Source: Nemopilema nomurai
Lineage: Eukaryota; Cnidaria; Scyphozoa; Rhizostomeae; Rhizostomatidae
DNA length: 64,000 nt
Reading direction: 5' to 3'
NCBI GenBank assembly: GCA_003864495.1
Contig: ML133443.1
Span: forward strand, 1,115,486 to 1,179,485
Shown: in pieces, positions 1 through 12,600 of the stretch
Layout: each line of letters opens with the position of its first letter
Position numbering within the stretch: position 1 is the first letter of the stretch
Translations under genes and position numbers: made by a program
Notes under the pieces: model-generated
The model's database searches: none
Told to the model about the DNA's origin: nothing
The model's input: the letters and a program-made list of their open reading frames with translations, nothing else

Positions 1-647
1 AAAAGATCCTTATAAAATTACAACTATCAACAAGTCTTAATTGCTGTTCCCATTAATGGTTTAAAAGGTAAAACTATGGTGGGATTGACTACCATAAACA
101 GTTCATTAGTCAAATATATGCCAGGCAAAACCTTCACTTGAACAGTAACACGAAATGACGTTAGAAAGCTGCCTAAACAAAAAGCTGCTAATTACATTGA
201 AGTTCTGCTCGCTTTCTCTCTGCCTCAGAAATCTTTTGCTGGTAAATATCCATGCTGTAAATCAGTCTCTCGTATTCTTTCAGAAATTTTCTCTAAAACA
301 TGAAAATACGCTTTCATTATTTCACTTCATTTCAACCAATTTCTATAGCGAACCACCTTTTAGCACATTAGTTCATTGTTTGGACCACGAAAGAAACTAT
401 AGTATACAGTCATAAGCTGATTATGAAAATCTTCGAGCAAAATGACAGAAAAGCGACAAACATCAGAAGAAAATTAATGCAAAGCATAAATAGCTAATAT
501 ACATTAACAGACTCTCTTTAAGGTTCAATATCCTTGAAAAAGGTTTATTGCACAAGCATAGAGCATGCAAAGAATCAACTAGTTGAAAACCACACAATAA
601 AGCTTTGCTTGGATTACGCATTTACTTTTCCCAAATTATGGAAAATG
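1..647. other. 3' flank of the small minus-strand gene; no gene seen
   Basis: AT-rich sequence downstream of the stop codon of the minus-strand gene that ends at 648. I see no splice-bounded exon or family motif here. The open frames are short and do not look like protein. It may hold that gene's 3' UTR. Confidence 0.4.
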
Positions 648-3156
648 TTAATGGAACATGTTTGAGGAAACGTTGTTGTATGAATTGCATTGGCTGAAAA
701 CAGAAGGAGAGTTATGAGCATCTTTAATCACCTGCTCCTCCGTTTCACCAAAGACGGTCGCATCAAGTTTATCTTCATTTGCGTCATGCATGCCATTATC
801 CTGCAAGAAGAACGGGTGCTCATAGAACAAAGAAGTAACAGCATTGGCACATATTAAGCGGGGGGGGGGGGGGCAATTGAGGGGGCTCCGAGGTATGTGC
901 TCTTCTTGGTAAAAATTAGAGGGCACAGCCCCCCTGTCCCTAGGTAGGTAAGTGCTGGATTCAATAAAAATAAAATAACCACGGCAATGAAAGTCACCAT
1001 ATCAGCTAGGTCCCCCTTTTCTAATTATCGCATTTCCTAGCCCCACCCCCGAAATGAGTAGGTTTAAGTCTGCGATATGCAGCTCATCGTTTAAAGTGTT
1101 TACACAGGCCAAGGTAGAAGAGGCTAAGAAAGTCTGACAAAATTTTATTTCTCAATAACGGGCAAGGCAAGCTTTATAAACCAATCCTATGCTCATTGCT
1201 TTCTACTGCAAATTCTGCTATGAAGAAACACAACTTACATCACCATTACAAGCAGCATATGAGCTGAAGACATTTTCGTACTTCGACAAACGTTCAAGAC
1301 TGGAATAAAATATATTGGTAGTTCATGTCAATAAGAAAAAACTGAATAATGGATGCAATATGCTGCTACTAACTCTGATGAGACACTGATTGTGATGCAA
1401 TGCTTAACGTGATCAATTGAATCATAGCATCGATGATGAGCGTCGTGATTAGTTGATTATAGTTAGTGATAGGTTGATTATAGTTAGTGATAGGTTGATT
1501 ACAAGATGATTGCTGCAGAAGGAAGTCGCAGATAATGGTGTTGAAATTCTGATACAGAGCGGCAAAGCATATCCAAAAGAAACTTATCACAAATCATACC
1601 TAATAATACAATATCTTGCAGCATAATCCAACATGCTCAAATCTGCAAAAGAAGACAATTTTCAAAACGAGAAAAGCTTTCGAAATTTAAGAGGCTAAAT
1701 CGGAATCATGTTATCGCCAAACTTCATTTCATTTTTCATGAATATGTGTAGATAAAAGGAACAAAAATGTGACGTGAATTTGTCGATTCTTCGGACTTTT
1801 TCTAATATATTCACGGGCTACTAAGAACCTCTAATAGAGAATTTTATGACAAAGTCAAAAGTGAGCCTGAATTAAATTTAATTCAGGTGATTGCAATTGT
1901 CTCTACTTAACTACTGTTAAACTGAGCAATGTATCAGGCAAGGGATCTCAACTCCTTCATCTAAAGCCAATTGAGCATTTCAACCACTTTCTACCGACTA
2001 TTCAACGATGTTCTGTTTAGTTAACTGCTTCAAGCCACACCGAAGAAAATGTTCTGTCATCCTTCTCCGAACAATTTGATTTTACATACATAAGATATAA
2101 TTTTAGAATCGACTTCATACATAGTAGCAAATTAGGAGAAAAGATTTAGTTTGTGTAAAATTGAAAAAAGTGTGAAAGCAATGAAATTTAGGATCCAAAG
2201 AAAACATAAGGTTATTTGGTTAAAGAAGATTGCCAGCTTCTTAGATTGATAAGCGTGTTATGTTAAACAATTTGAAATAATTGAGATATTAAATAATACT
2301 ACTAAACGGTTAGAAAAATTGACTTAGATGAATGAATGAATGAATGTAATAATGACTGAATCGTGAATTTTGCAGTCTTTATGAATTACGAAGAAGAAAA
2401 TGAAGCTTTTTCCCACCTTCTTCCATATCGTGGAGAGCAGCGTCTTCATTTCGTTGTCGTCGTTTCAGCGTGTACTTAGATAGTGGCCTACCGAAGGAAA
2501 ACGCTCACTGTTACAGCTAGGAGTAACAAGTATGCAAAAAGAAACCAATGGTGAAGGAATTATACCGAGGTGGTTCAGTAACCATTGGCGAAGATCAAGA
2601 TAACTCCTTTTTGAGTCACCAGAAAAAAACCCTGCATTTAGTAACGCCACAAGCAGAAATTAACCCAGTTACATATTCAACATCAAACGGACAAAGGGCG
2701 TGACTTCGTAAACCTAAAAAGCTCGAATCTTAATCTTATTAAGCAAAAAAACGGACACACTGAGCGACAGCCAGCCTACGCTTGCAATGATGCTGGAAAA
2801 ACACGGACAATTCAAAGCAAGCTGCCTCTTGCAACGTGCATGCAAATGCATTTAAACCATGCAAATGAATTTAAAACCAATTCGGCTAAATTTATCAGCT
2901 TCGCTGTTGCGTAATTAAAATTGAAAGAACGCAAGTTCTTGACGATCTCGCAAAATCACCTCCAGGCAATTAAGCCACAGGGATATTATTACAAATGATT
3001 TTCTAGCAATTAAATCCAAATATGATTATTTTATTTTGGCATTACAGGCACCGACTCTTAAAAAGTGCCTCTGTATAATCGGATTCCCACAAAACTGGCA
3101 AGTTTGGTCGCTAATCTGCTTCGCAATTGCGTACATGACGTGAAAATGTCAGGCAT
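648..3156 (-). CDS. Unrecognised small protein, 6 predicted exons, about 144 aa
   Basis: I do not recognise this protein. The exons, read on the minus strand, are 3156-3135, 2631-2566, 2503-2417, 1548-1503, 1299-1239 and 800-648. Together they give 435 bases, 144 codons plus stop. Phases agree at every junction and the acceptors at 1548, 1299 and 800 are good. Visible features are a tryptophan/leucine-rich helix near residues 17-29 (LRQWLLNHL), a basic patch (LKRRQR), an acidic stretch, a second helix (IIFLERLSKYENVF) and a polar, acidic C-terminal tail. There is no signal peptide or membrane segment. The first exon (7 codons, donor gtacgc) is the least certain, and the acceptor at 2503 has a poor pyrimidine tract. 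The gene could instead start upstream or be an alternative 3' end of the larger minus-strand gene next door. Phase consistency is seen; that it is a gene is inferred. Confidence 0.4.
1453..1502. repeat. 21-bp tandem repeat, about 2.4 copies
   Basis: The unit ttgattatagttagtgatag is repeated head to tail with almost no divergence. It lies in the predicted intron just past the donor of the exon at 1548-1503. Confidence 0.75.
2328..2346. repeat. (ATGA)n microsatellite
   Basis: About four to five uninterrupted ATGA units, in an intron of the small minus-strand gene. Confidence 0.8.
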
Positions 3157-3347
3157 GTGGTGGGGAATTTGGTGGAATCTCGACCACAATTGCACAGCTC
3201 AGAGGATTCGGAAATCGGTATCGTAATTTTTCGTGATCGTCAAATTTGATTTAGTAACTAACAGTGAAACCTGGTCAAACGTTTGATACTGGAATAAAAA
3301 AACTTGTTTCAAAATAATCGAGTGGAAAATTGGCAGGGAAGTCATGG

Positions 3348-3687
3348 CGATGAGTATTAGCAAGGCTGACTGACCGATAATTATTAGCAAGACGGACTGA
3401 CCGATGAGTATTAGCAAGGCTGACTGACCGATAAGTATTAGCAAGACGGACTGACCGATAAGTATTAGCAAGACGGACTGACCGATGAGTATTAGCAAGA
3501 CGGACTGACCGATGACTATTAGCAAGATTGACTGACCGATGAGTATTAGCAGGCTGACTGACCAATGATTATTAACAAGACTGACTGACCGATGATTGCT
3601 AACAAGCCTGACTGACCGATGATTATTAGCAAGACTGACTGACCGATGACTATTAACAAGCCTGACTGACCGATGATTATTAGCAAG
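3348..3687. repeat. 27-bp minisatellite, about 12.6 copies
   Basis: Degenerate head-to-tail units made of a 13-base half (cgatgagtattag and variants) and a 14-base half (caagacggactgac and variants). The array ends 12 bases 3' of the stop codon of the large minus-strand gene, so it probably lies in its 3' UTR. Because 27 is a multiple of three and the unit has no stop on the minus strand, two minus frames stay open through it and would encode 9-residue repeats (SVRLANTHR type). One unit is a base short (the half at about 3550 reads caggctgactgac), which shifts the frame. Variation among units is mostly transitions at a few positions, as in an ageing array. Confidence 0.93.
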
Positions 3688-3699
3688 GCACAAACACGC

Positions 3700-6600
3700 T
3701 TACTCGTTCCTAAACTGCAGCGTCTTTCGTCTCTTCAGACACTTTCGGGTTTTCTGTCCGCGTACTTCCCCATCAACAGGGAAGTTGTCAATCTCGTCCA
3801 TCCCTTCGCTATCTTCGTCTGACTTCAAAGCTCCCGGGCTTCGACCCCTGCTTTCATTGTCCATGGCAGCTTCGTTTATTTCGTCCGTAAGCGACCGTTC
3901 AACCAATTCAAGGCTGATTCGACTGCTGCTTTTATCAAAATCGTTCTCAGTTAATTCTTCTTCTTCTTCAACAATTCTAAACTTTGAGTTGGAAGTCTGC
4001 AGGTCAAAATTTTGCAACATAGCGTTTGTGATATCAAGGGCCTACACAAGAAGCTTTAAGTTCAGTTTGCTACAATTAAACAACTTTGAGAGCAAATCTT
4101 GTAGTTAGACAAATACATTGTCAACGAAGAGCAAATCAGCAAGAAATATTATATATAAGATAATGATTGCAAAAAAACATCAGATGCCAATAAGGCCAAA
4201 AAGATATTCAAGAGAAAACAGTTTGCTTAAAGTGTAAATTCCAACGTGCTAGGGAAGCACAAAAAGTCAGCAGTAAAAATTGGCCCATTACTCTAGTACA
4301 ATACAGTACTGACGTAGCCCAAACCAATAGCTCTTTTTAGGTAGTAGAGAATGTCCGTGGCAATTTGTCTTGAGAAGCCTTATATATTGAGTTCCTGTAT
4401 GTGGTGGTTTCTATTATGCTTCTGTATGCAATCACAAGTCTTCTTTTCTCAAAGGTGTCAACATATCCGATACATCAAATATGTTGTTGATAAATTTTGG
4501 TTTTATAGTAGACCGAAATAAGAATCATGGGAAGCTCTTGCATAGCCTCTGCATAGAAATCCTGTTTATCTATTTTACCTATTATCTATTTATCTATCTG
4601 TTTATCTATCCATTTTCCAGCTTTTTTGATCCCTTTTCAAAGAGAGCAACGTAACCAACCTTTGAGCTTGACCCTCGAGAGTTTGAATCTATTTCAAATG
4701 TCTCCGAATCTGACGTAATTACATCTTGTGACATGGATGAAAGTATGTCCACAAAAACCTCTGTAGTTCCCATCTACAATAACATTAAAAAGAAATATAC
4801 ATCATACAACTATTATATCAACGAGTTACGAATTAATTTAATTCACAAAAATAGCTGTACATGTGGTAAGCAGTCGCTTGCATTAACACAACTTGACCGA
4901 GTGGGAGTTGCAGTAGAGATGCATGTTAAGTAGAAATACCCAACCTCCTTCTTGGTATGTTCCACACGATTGATTCTTTCATTTGCAACGACAATCGTGC
5001 TAAAGAGGATCCTCTTTGGCAAAGGATCATCCCAATGCTTTTTTGTTTAAAAACGTTAAGACACAGATTTCAATTAATGTGGCGAAGGAACAATGATTAA
5101 ATTTAACTGCAGTAAATATATAATATACATCTTTACAGTACAGCATTATTCATAAAGTCGATCAAAAAGCAGCTGATACTGGTCTACAGTTCGTCCAAAG
5201 GCTGTCAAGACGCCACAAGAAAAACTTTATCATTGCCAATGCTTATGTAGCAAGGCGGTCCTAATTATCTAAAGGTAGCGCGCGTAGCTCAAGACCGGCT
5301 TTTAATAAGGCCATCTTATTACAGGCAAATCGGTGCGCATTGACATTGATAAAACAAGTGACAATTAAATCACTTTTAACTCGACTCCATCCAGTTCTCT
5401 ATAGAGCAGTGATTTTGTATCATTTCATGATTCAAGGAAAGTGAACTGAGATTCTTGCATACTTCAAAACAAAAGGTCCTACAACTGAACCTTGTGGGAC
5501 TGACTTCTACATATTTTCTTTGTAACCAACAAATAAAAGCCTATCCTTTATACTTCCGGTTTGAATGCGATTAGGCCAATAGAACTTCATAACTAAACAA
5601 TAATATAACCTTATTCAGCTTACAAAGTATATCTAGCTAACCAGTTCCTTAAATTTCGTAAGACTGACTCAACAAACCATTTTAGCTGAAGATTTTTATA
5701 CTTGTACTAACAAGACACCATCAACTGTTTTTGCATTTACAGACCACCATAGAATTCATCAGAACATTAAAGATCTCCTCTAGAGCCATTAAGTCTTATT
5801 TGTTTAAAACTTTTGGCAGTAGCCTATAGGACACTATCTAGGTCCATAGAACACTGTTTTCACTAATTTCCATAAACAGGTTTATATGTTTTAAAGAACT
5901 TACTTGAGTCATCATGTAAACTACAGAATAGCCTGTATTCCTTATAAATTTCCTACCACCAACATACAATAGTTCAGACTAATCAACATCCTTATATAAT
6001 ATGGCTTTTGCTTTGGCTTATTCAGCATAACACAACATTCAAAAATTGAAAAGACCATCACATGGATAATACTTTCCATGTACTTATGTTCCATATATAA
6101 TGTCCGTGGATAATACTTTTCTATTATGCACTTTAGTGTGAAACGTATCAATATCACTTGCATTGTTGCTCAAAAGCTCCTCCCTTTGAGTTGATGCGTC
6201 ATTCAAGTGTGAAAAGCTACATATTTAGTGATGCACTTGACACACAAAGTTGTTGTTCATAAATTATGAATTTCAGAAAAGCATAAGGTTACGCGGCATT
6301 AGCAAATAATTTGTATCTTGCGTTATCGATTCATTCTAAATTCCAATCTAGTTTAGGCTTTAAACCAGGAATGCAAGCTTGACAGTGCAGAAAACCATAA
6401 CGTGATGGTATATCATCCCTAGATAGGCAGCGATTTAACCTGATCGCACAAAAGCTCTCTATCTCTCTCTCATCAACTGTTTTTCCAGAATCCGAAGACC
6501 CTCAAAATACTACCAAATTCTTGAAAATAACTTTTATCTCGCAATTTAAAAATCTCTTTGGGTATTTGAAAATTTTGTGTCGATATCGCTGTCAACATAA

Positions 6601-9600
6601 ACTTCATTAAAACCAACATCAAGAGGACGCCTTTTGAACAAGATTATATTCAATCGATGAGAGTAAGCTTCATCTTACCTTACTAGCATTGCTTCTCTTC
6701 TTGCTAAACTTCCGCCTTGACTCACTGTGACTCGGTTTGCGTTGCTTTTCAAAGACCTCGTCTTTGTTCGATTTGATGTCATCGAGCACTTTAGACGCCT
6801 TGCGATTGGAGTTCTTCGACTTGGCTGCTTTTCGCCTCTCGTGGTCTTTGGCAAGTCTCTTCAATCCAACAACCCTTGATCCAGTGAGAGTGAAATCGGA
6901 GTAATCTGTACGACAAGTACAAATAAAAGAATTATTTCAAATTCTTAAAGGCTTTGGCAAGGAAGCTACAACTGGTTCTAGAATTAAAGAAAGACATAGC
7001 AGATATTCTGACGTCTACTCCAATAGCATATTAAAGATGCCTAGAACCTACTTCTACATAATAGAGCAGAAGTAACGAATTAAGATCACCAGCCAAAAGA
7101 ATGTAATCGTAATTGCTAAAACTATGACGTATGGTTTAAAGCCAACCAATGGAATTAAGTGATTTATCATTTGTTCACTGAAAAGATAAAACAAAAAATT
7201 TGCAAAGCCACCATTTATATTTTGAACCAATCAAACAATGCTTTCACACTTCTAAATGCTTCACTATTTGTATTTTGATAACATAATTACTTTTTGGCAA
7301 GAGCTGAATTTGTCAACTAAATAGAGTATGTCGAGTGAAAGAGTAAGAAAAAAAAATTTCAATTTGACCTAACTTAATTTAAGGTATCCAAAACACACAA
7401 AGATGGACCTCAGCAAGAAATATTTTCTCTAGGACACAAATATTATTAATATCAAACCTTCAAGAATTTCTTGCTGGGATGATCCAATCGACAAGGAGCT
7501 TGAGAAGTTCACTGACATGTCAGTAATGCTCGCGGTTGGGTCTTTGCTGGTTATTTCTAAAGAATGGGCGAGAAAAAATTTGCTTGCAAACTGACTGAAG
7601 TTCAGGATAGAATGTTTCACTTTCAGTTTGAATAGACGGAACGAAATAAAACTTCGAGTAGCTTTTTTGACAAGTAGGAGATCAGTATGAATTAAGCATT
7701 ATTTTATTTGCTGTATTAATACTTTAGCATCATTACTTTATCATTTTATTTGGTTTAAAATGACTTTATTTAAACAAGGCCCTTACTTTTAAGAAAAACA
7801 AACACGGAAAAATACAAAGAATAGCTAATTTGGGGCAATTACTGTTTCGAGGTGTACAGATCTGGTCTCTCGCTACTTCGAGAATTTTAAGCAAACCAGG
7901 CAACTGACCTGTTCCATCGACCGAAGAGATTTTCTTGCGATACCCAACAGGTTTTAGGGGCTGCTTCTTTCTTACTCCAAACGCATTGTTAGCAACCGGC
8001 GAGGTATTGTCAACATTTGGAAGCAAGGAAGAATTGTGAATCGACTTTATATCGTTAGTACTTGGTGTTATCGACATGGAGCGTCGGACGACTAGCTTCT
8101 TGGGGCCTCTATGGGGCTCGGCGTCTAGCAGCTGTTTTGGGCCTTTAACAGACTTCAGGTCATCGTAGCCAGTGACCCGTTTGCGGAGGTAATGCAAGTC
8201 ACTGGAGTTCGTAGGCCATGGCGCCTCTTTCTCCAAAAGGGTGGCGTCAGGTTTTTCAAAAGTCAGGTTGTCTGAAGTGGATGAGACTGCAGTGACAAAT
8301 CCACTATCATTCTCCGAGGATGCGAGGGTCTTCACGCTCTGCTGGCTAACGTTGTTTCCTTCCTGTTCCTGGAAATGAAATGGAAGGGAAAGTGGAGCAG
8401 ATATAGCAATTATTAGGATAGAGTAAAGACAAATTAGTTATAACGTGAGCATTTAGGCAGGTCACAGATGACGAACCATGATCAGAGTGAACAAGTGACT
8501 AGATTATATAGAAAAAAGCATATATATGAATATAATAGATTCTCTAAGAAGTAAGGAACAGCGACACAAGACAACGTAAAAAGTACAAAGGACAAAAATG
8601 AAGAAATGTGGATATGAGTCATTATCCTAATCAGAAAAATACAATGTCTTTGAGAAGAAAAGCAATGACATAAAGGTTTAGATGGGTAATATTGACTTAT
8701 AAGCCTGCAAGTCTATGAACAAATTACCATCGACAAATAATTTAATAAAATTCCTGAAAAAGGCTTGTGCATTGCTTTTGTAGCTACTTTGGAAGAACGA
8801 AAAAAGCTCTTTAAAACAGAGAAGATGTTCAAATGTCTTTCACGACTTAAAACTGCATCCATAAATCGAAAAATAGAACCGTGACAATTAAAACAAACAG
8901 AAATAAGCTGATCTAGATTCAAAAGAGACAATTTTTCACTTTAGGTTTTTATCCGAAATTTGGATTAATGTAACAGTCAAATTTTGAATCATACTGGATC
9001 AACCTGCTAAGAAACTTTGCAAGCTCAAAATGTTTTTTCAATCAATTGAATAAGACCCAGCCTCAATGATGTTGCATGCGTTTGCATTTATTACCTTGTC
9101 TGTTTCTGTGATTATCGTTTCAATAGAATTGGAGAGCGAGTCTTTTCCTTTTCCATAACTATAATCTGTGGATCAAAAATATTCTTAAAAACTATGATAC
9201 TTCAAAAGCCCGCCGAAATGAAAAAAATCACTTAAGCTTGTGGATAGAGCTACTGAATAAAGCAACCTAAATGTGAATACAAACAAATATAATACAATTA
9301 ATGATTGTCTACAAAAACCTTTACAATAATTGTAGAAAAGGCCCGAGTTAAGAAGAAACACTTCTCAGTGGCTGCTTCAATCCAATCCTCATAACATAAT
9401 AGGCAATAAATGGCTAAGTTATACTGTAGGAGAGCATTTCTGGAAATCATTAGCGATTTTGGCCCACGAATGTTTGTGAATAAAACCCATAATAGATGGC
9501 AGGAACCAAAATTAAATTTGACAGAAACTCGAATAAGCAGACATACCCTCCTGTGCAACACAAGTCTGAGACACGGGTGCCAGCTCTTTCCTCCTACAAA

Positions 9601-12600
9601 AATCAGACGAAAAGCAACAAAGTATAGTTTAGATTCTTCGAAATGATTACGTCGAATTTCATATTCTACTGTGGGCAAAAATGACTAAACTAGAAGAATA
9701 AGTGCTTTTGCCCTCATCCAAGCAGGATTATGAGTCAAATTTTTTAAATTCATGGAGCAATAGAATCATTAGATTTCAAATTTAGACTAATGTTATCAAT
9801 GATGTGCCAAGCCAAACTTGCTTTTACCCCAGTGCACCATTCTGTAATTCGCTATTTGTGCATTTTGACGACTCACTGTAAGGGCATAAGATCTGGATCC
9901 TGTTTATCTATGCGAGTCGTACAATTTTCCGGTGAAGCTAAACAGCAGTCCGGTATATCTTACATTTTCCAAACCAGTCCACAATTTGCGGCGGATCGAA
10001 ATACCTTTCTGATTTAGTTCAAGCAGATCTAGAATATTCAGTGTTTCGTTAGAGCACGAACATCTAGGGGAAAAATGCTTACAGCTTACCTTTTACCGAA
10101 TTTGACTTTGCTGACCGGGGAAAGCGGGTGCTGATCCGATTCGGGCACATCTAGCCTAACCTCTAAAGACACTTTTGGTTTGTTGAATTTAAATGGCAGT
10201 GGCTTGGTTGTATGCGTGGGTGATTTCTCAGGGAGGCGGTGCATCGTTGTGTCAACCAGCTTGCCCCGGTCCTTTACGAATGGGTCTTTCGGTTTCGTTA
10301 ATGGTTTTTCCGACTGGACGCAGGGTAGGTGAAACTCAACGCAATCGAACCCGCCTCCGGTACGGTAGACTTCATGATCCGGGTAAAGATATCTGAAAGG
10401 AATAAAACTGCATTACAGCAGAACAGTTTTTAAGATAAAGGCTTGTTCATCGTTTTTGGAAATTAATCTTGACCTAGTGTAAACTTGGCTATATCCAAAA
10501 CCCCAATCAAGGTATCCTCAAAACCATCTTTTAGACTATTCGACCTCGATTCGAAAAGAGCCTCGATTCGAAGCTGACAGAGAAGTGTCACGTGTAAGGT
10601 CAATTGAAGTTGGTGATAAAACATGTATGGCTGTGTCTGCTCGCTAGCCTGGGAGTACTGCTTGAGTCAACAACACAAAACTTTGCATAACACGTGCTGT
10701 GGATTCTTACCATACATCAACAGGAATCAAATGCCGTACGTTAGAAGCAACTGTGAAGATAGTTGTTATCAGGAGCGAAAATATTTTGGGAAAACGCACA
10801 GCAAATGATTAACAGCCTAGTCTCTAAGACCTAAAAAGTTGCGCAAAGAACAAGCATTAAGACTATCAATCCCATTCGCCATATATTTTGGACTATGGCT
10901 CATGCTTCTAATGTAGGCTATCTAGATAAATTAAACTAGAGCGCGAAATTCGTAAATGTAATCTCCCTGGATCAACACTTACAGCCAAGGCAGAAGGCCC
11001 CCGTCCTTACATCCCTTGCAGATATGAGGTCTTCGTTGCACAGGCTCTCGCTTTTCTGCCTTGTTCAGAACTCTGGGGCTCAGTGGAACTGCTTGCGTGA
11101 TGTTCTCGTATCTCATTTTATTGGACAAGTCCATCAAGTCGAGCTTAAATAAGAGCGAGGTTATAATGAATACCTTGCATGTATATATGAAAATACCAGT
11201 TGAAGAAGGATCTATTGGGTTATCTACTTATGAATCGGTTATCAAGCATTAAGTATCACTTTTCTTGTAAAACTGAAGCATTTTCAGAAAAGTAAAGTGT
11301 CTTCTCTGGCAGTAGCCACATCAACATAGATTTATCTGTATTTATATCTGAATATTACTTAGCTACTAATTCGCTAATGAGTATATACGCTAAGGAGTCT
11401 GTTGTTGATTTCTGATTTCCACCGAACGCCCCTTTCCATGCGAAGCTGTCTTGGCCTTCTTGATTTGGAATTCTTTAAATATTTCTCTAATTAGTCTCTA
11501 AATAAAAGACACCCAATATCATGCAAAGCTTGGTTCATATCGACTCGACTACTTACGGAGACATTGATTTGGTCTCGTCTTAATGTGTGCAGTACACCGG
11601 CTATCACTTTCCTGAGGCCTCTCAAAGCGTCCTTTCGAAGACTGAAAAGGGGATAAAATGAATAAAGATAAAATTTATCAGATACAAGACTATGAAATGA
11701 TTCCCAAAGAGTAACTAATCCACTAAGACAGACTAATTCTTAGTATATTTCTAATTCTAACTTGCAATTATATGACCATTTACAACTCAAATAATCGAGT
11801 GTCCTAGAACTGAGCGGTATTCAACTTCAATGTTCAATTGTTTATTTATATCACTGGGTGAACATTTAGAGTGGGACAGCCCGTGTGGCTGAGAAAACTA
11901 TCGTCACTGCACAAAGCATTACAGATGGCAAACGACTTGCGGATAAAAACGTCTTTATAAAGGCAGTTGCTTTGTAAATAGTCACTTCGACAGGTACACA
12001 ACATTGTTTCTATTAAATTATGAAAAGACTTTTCAATATTGGATTCTGTTATGATAAATAAGAAACAGGTGTGTCCTTTAAACGACCATGACAGACAGGT
12101 ATTTCTCTAAGTTTTTAGCTGAAAGCTTCATAAAATGATAATTGTCTGTAAAGAGGCCCACAAATGAATAGTTTTAGATATCACCTTGAGGAAAACTTTC
12201 AGGAAAAAGCCAAAACACGGACGGAAATTAGGTGAATGAAATATGCTCAAAAAGATACAAAGTAATCAAAGATTATAAAAAAAAATTACGGTCATTAACT
12301 ACATTTCAACCTAGCCGAAAAGCTTCTTTATATTGGTATTTTGGCTAATAGTTAGTTCAAAAAAGGTGAAGTGCAATTATTTTGAATAGAATACCTGATT
12401 TGGCTGTTTTCGATTGCATCATTGACTTCCTGTTCAAAGAAAACCAAGATGAACATCAATAAATGTGAGAGTTTTCACATTTAATATTTCAATACAAATA
12501 CGGTAACTCGCCACTTTAATGGCAGAAACAGTTCAGGAAAAGACTGAATGCCAGACAGAGACTTCAACAGAAGCACTCACTAAGCAGAAATCATGTTTGC

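Noticed and set aside
860..873. Homopolymer G run as a signal
   Set aside because: It lies in a predicted intron with no associated motif; likely slippage or assembly-prone sequence.
3348..3687. CRISPR-like array of 27-bp repeats
   Set aside because: Units are contiguous with no spacers, and the setting is an animal genome. It is a minisatellite.
3199..3693. 164-codon minus-strand frame (and a second overlapping frame) as a gene
   Set aside because: It is open only because the 27-bp unit is a multiple of three without stops. It lacks an ATG start and a splice context of its own.
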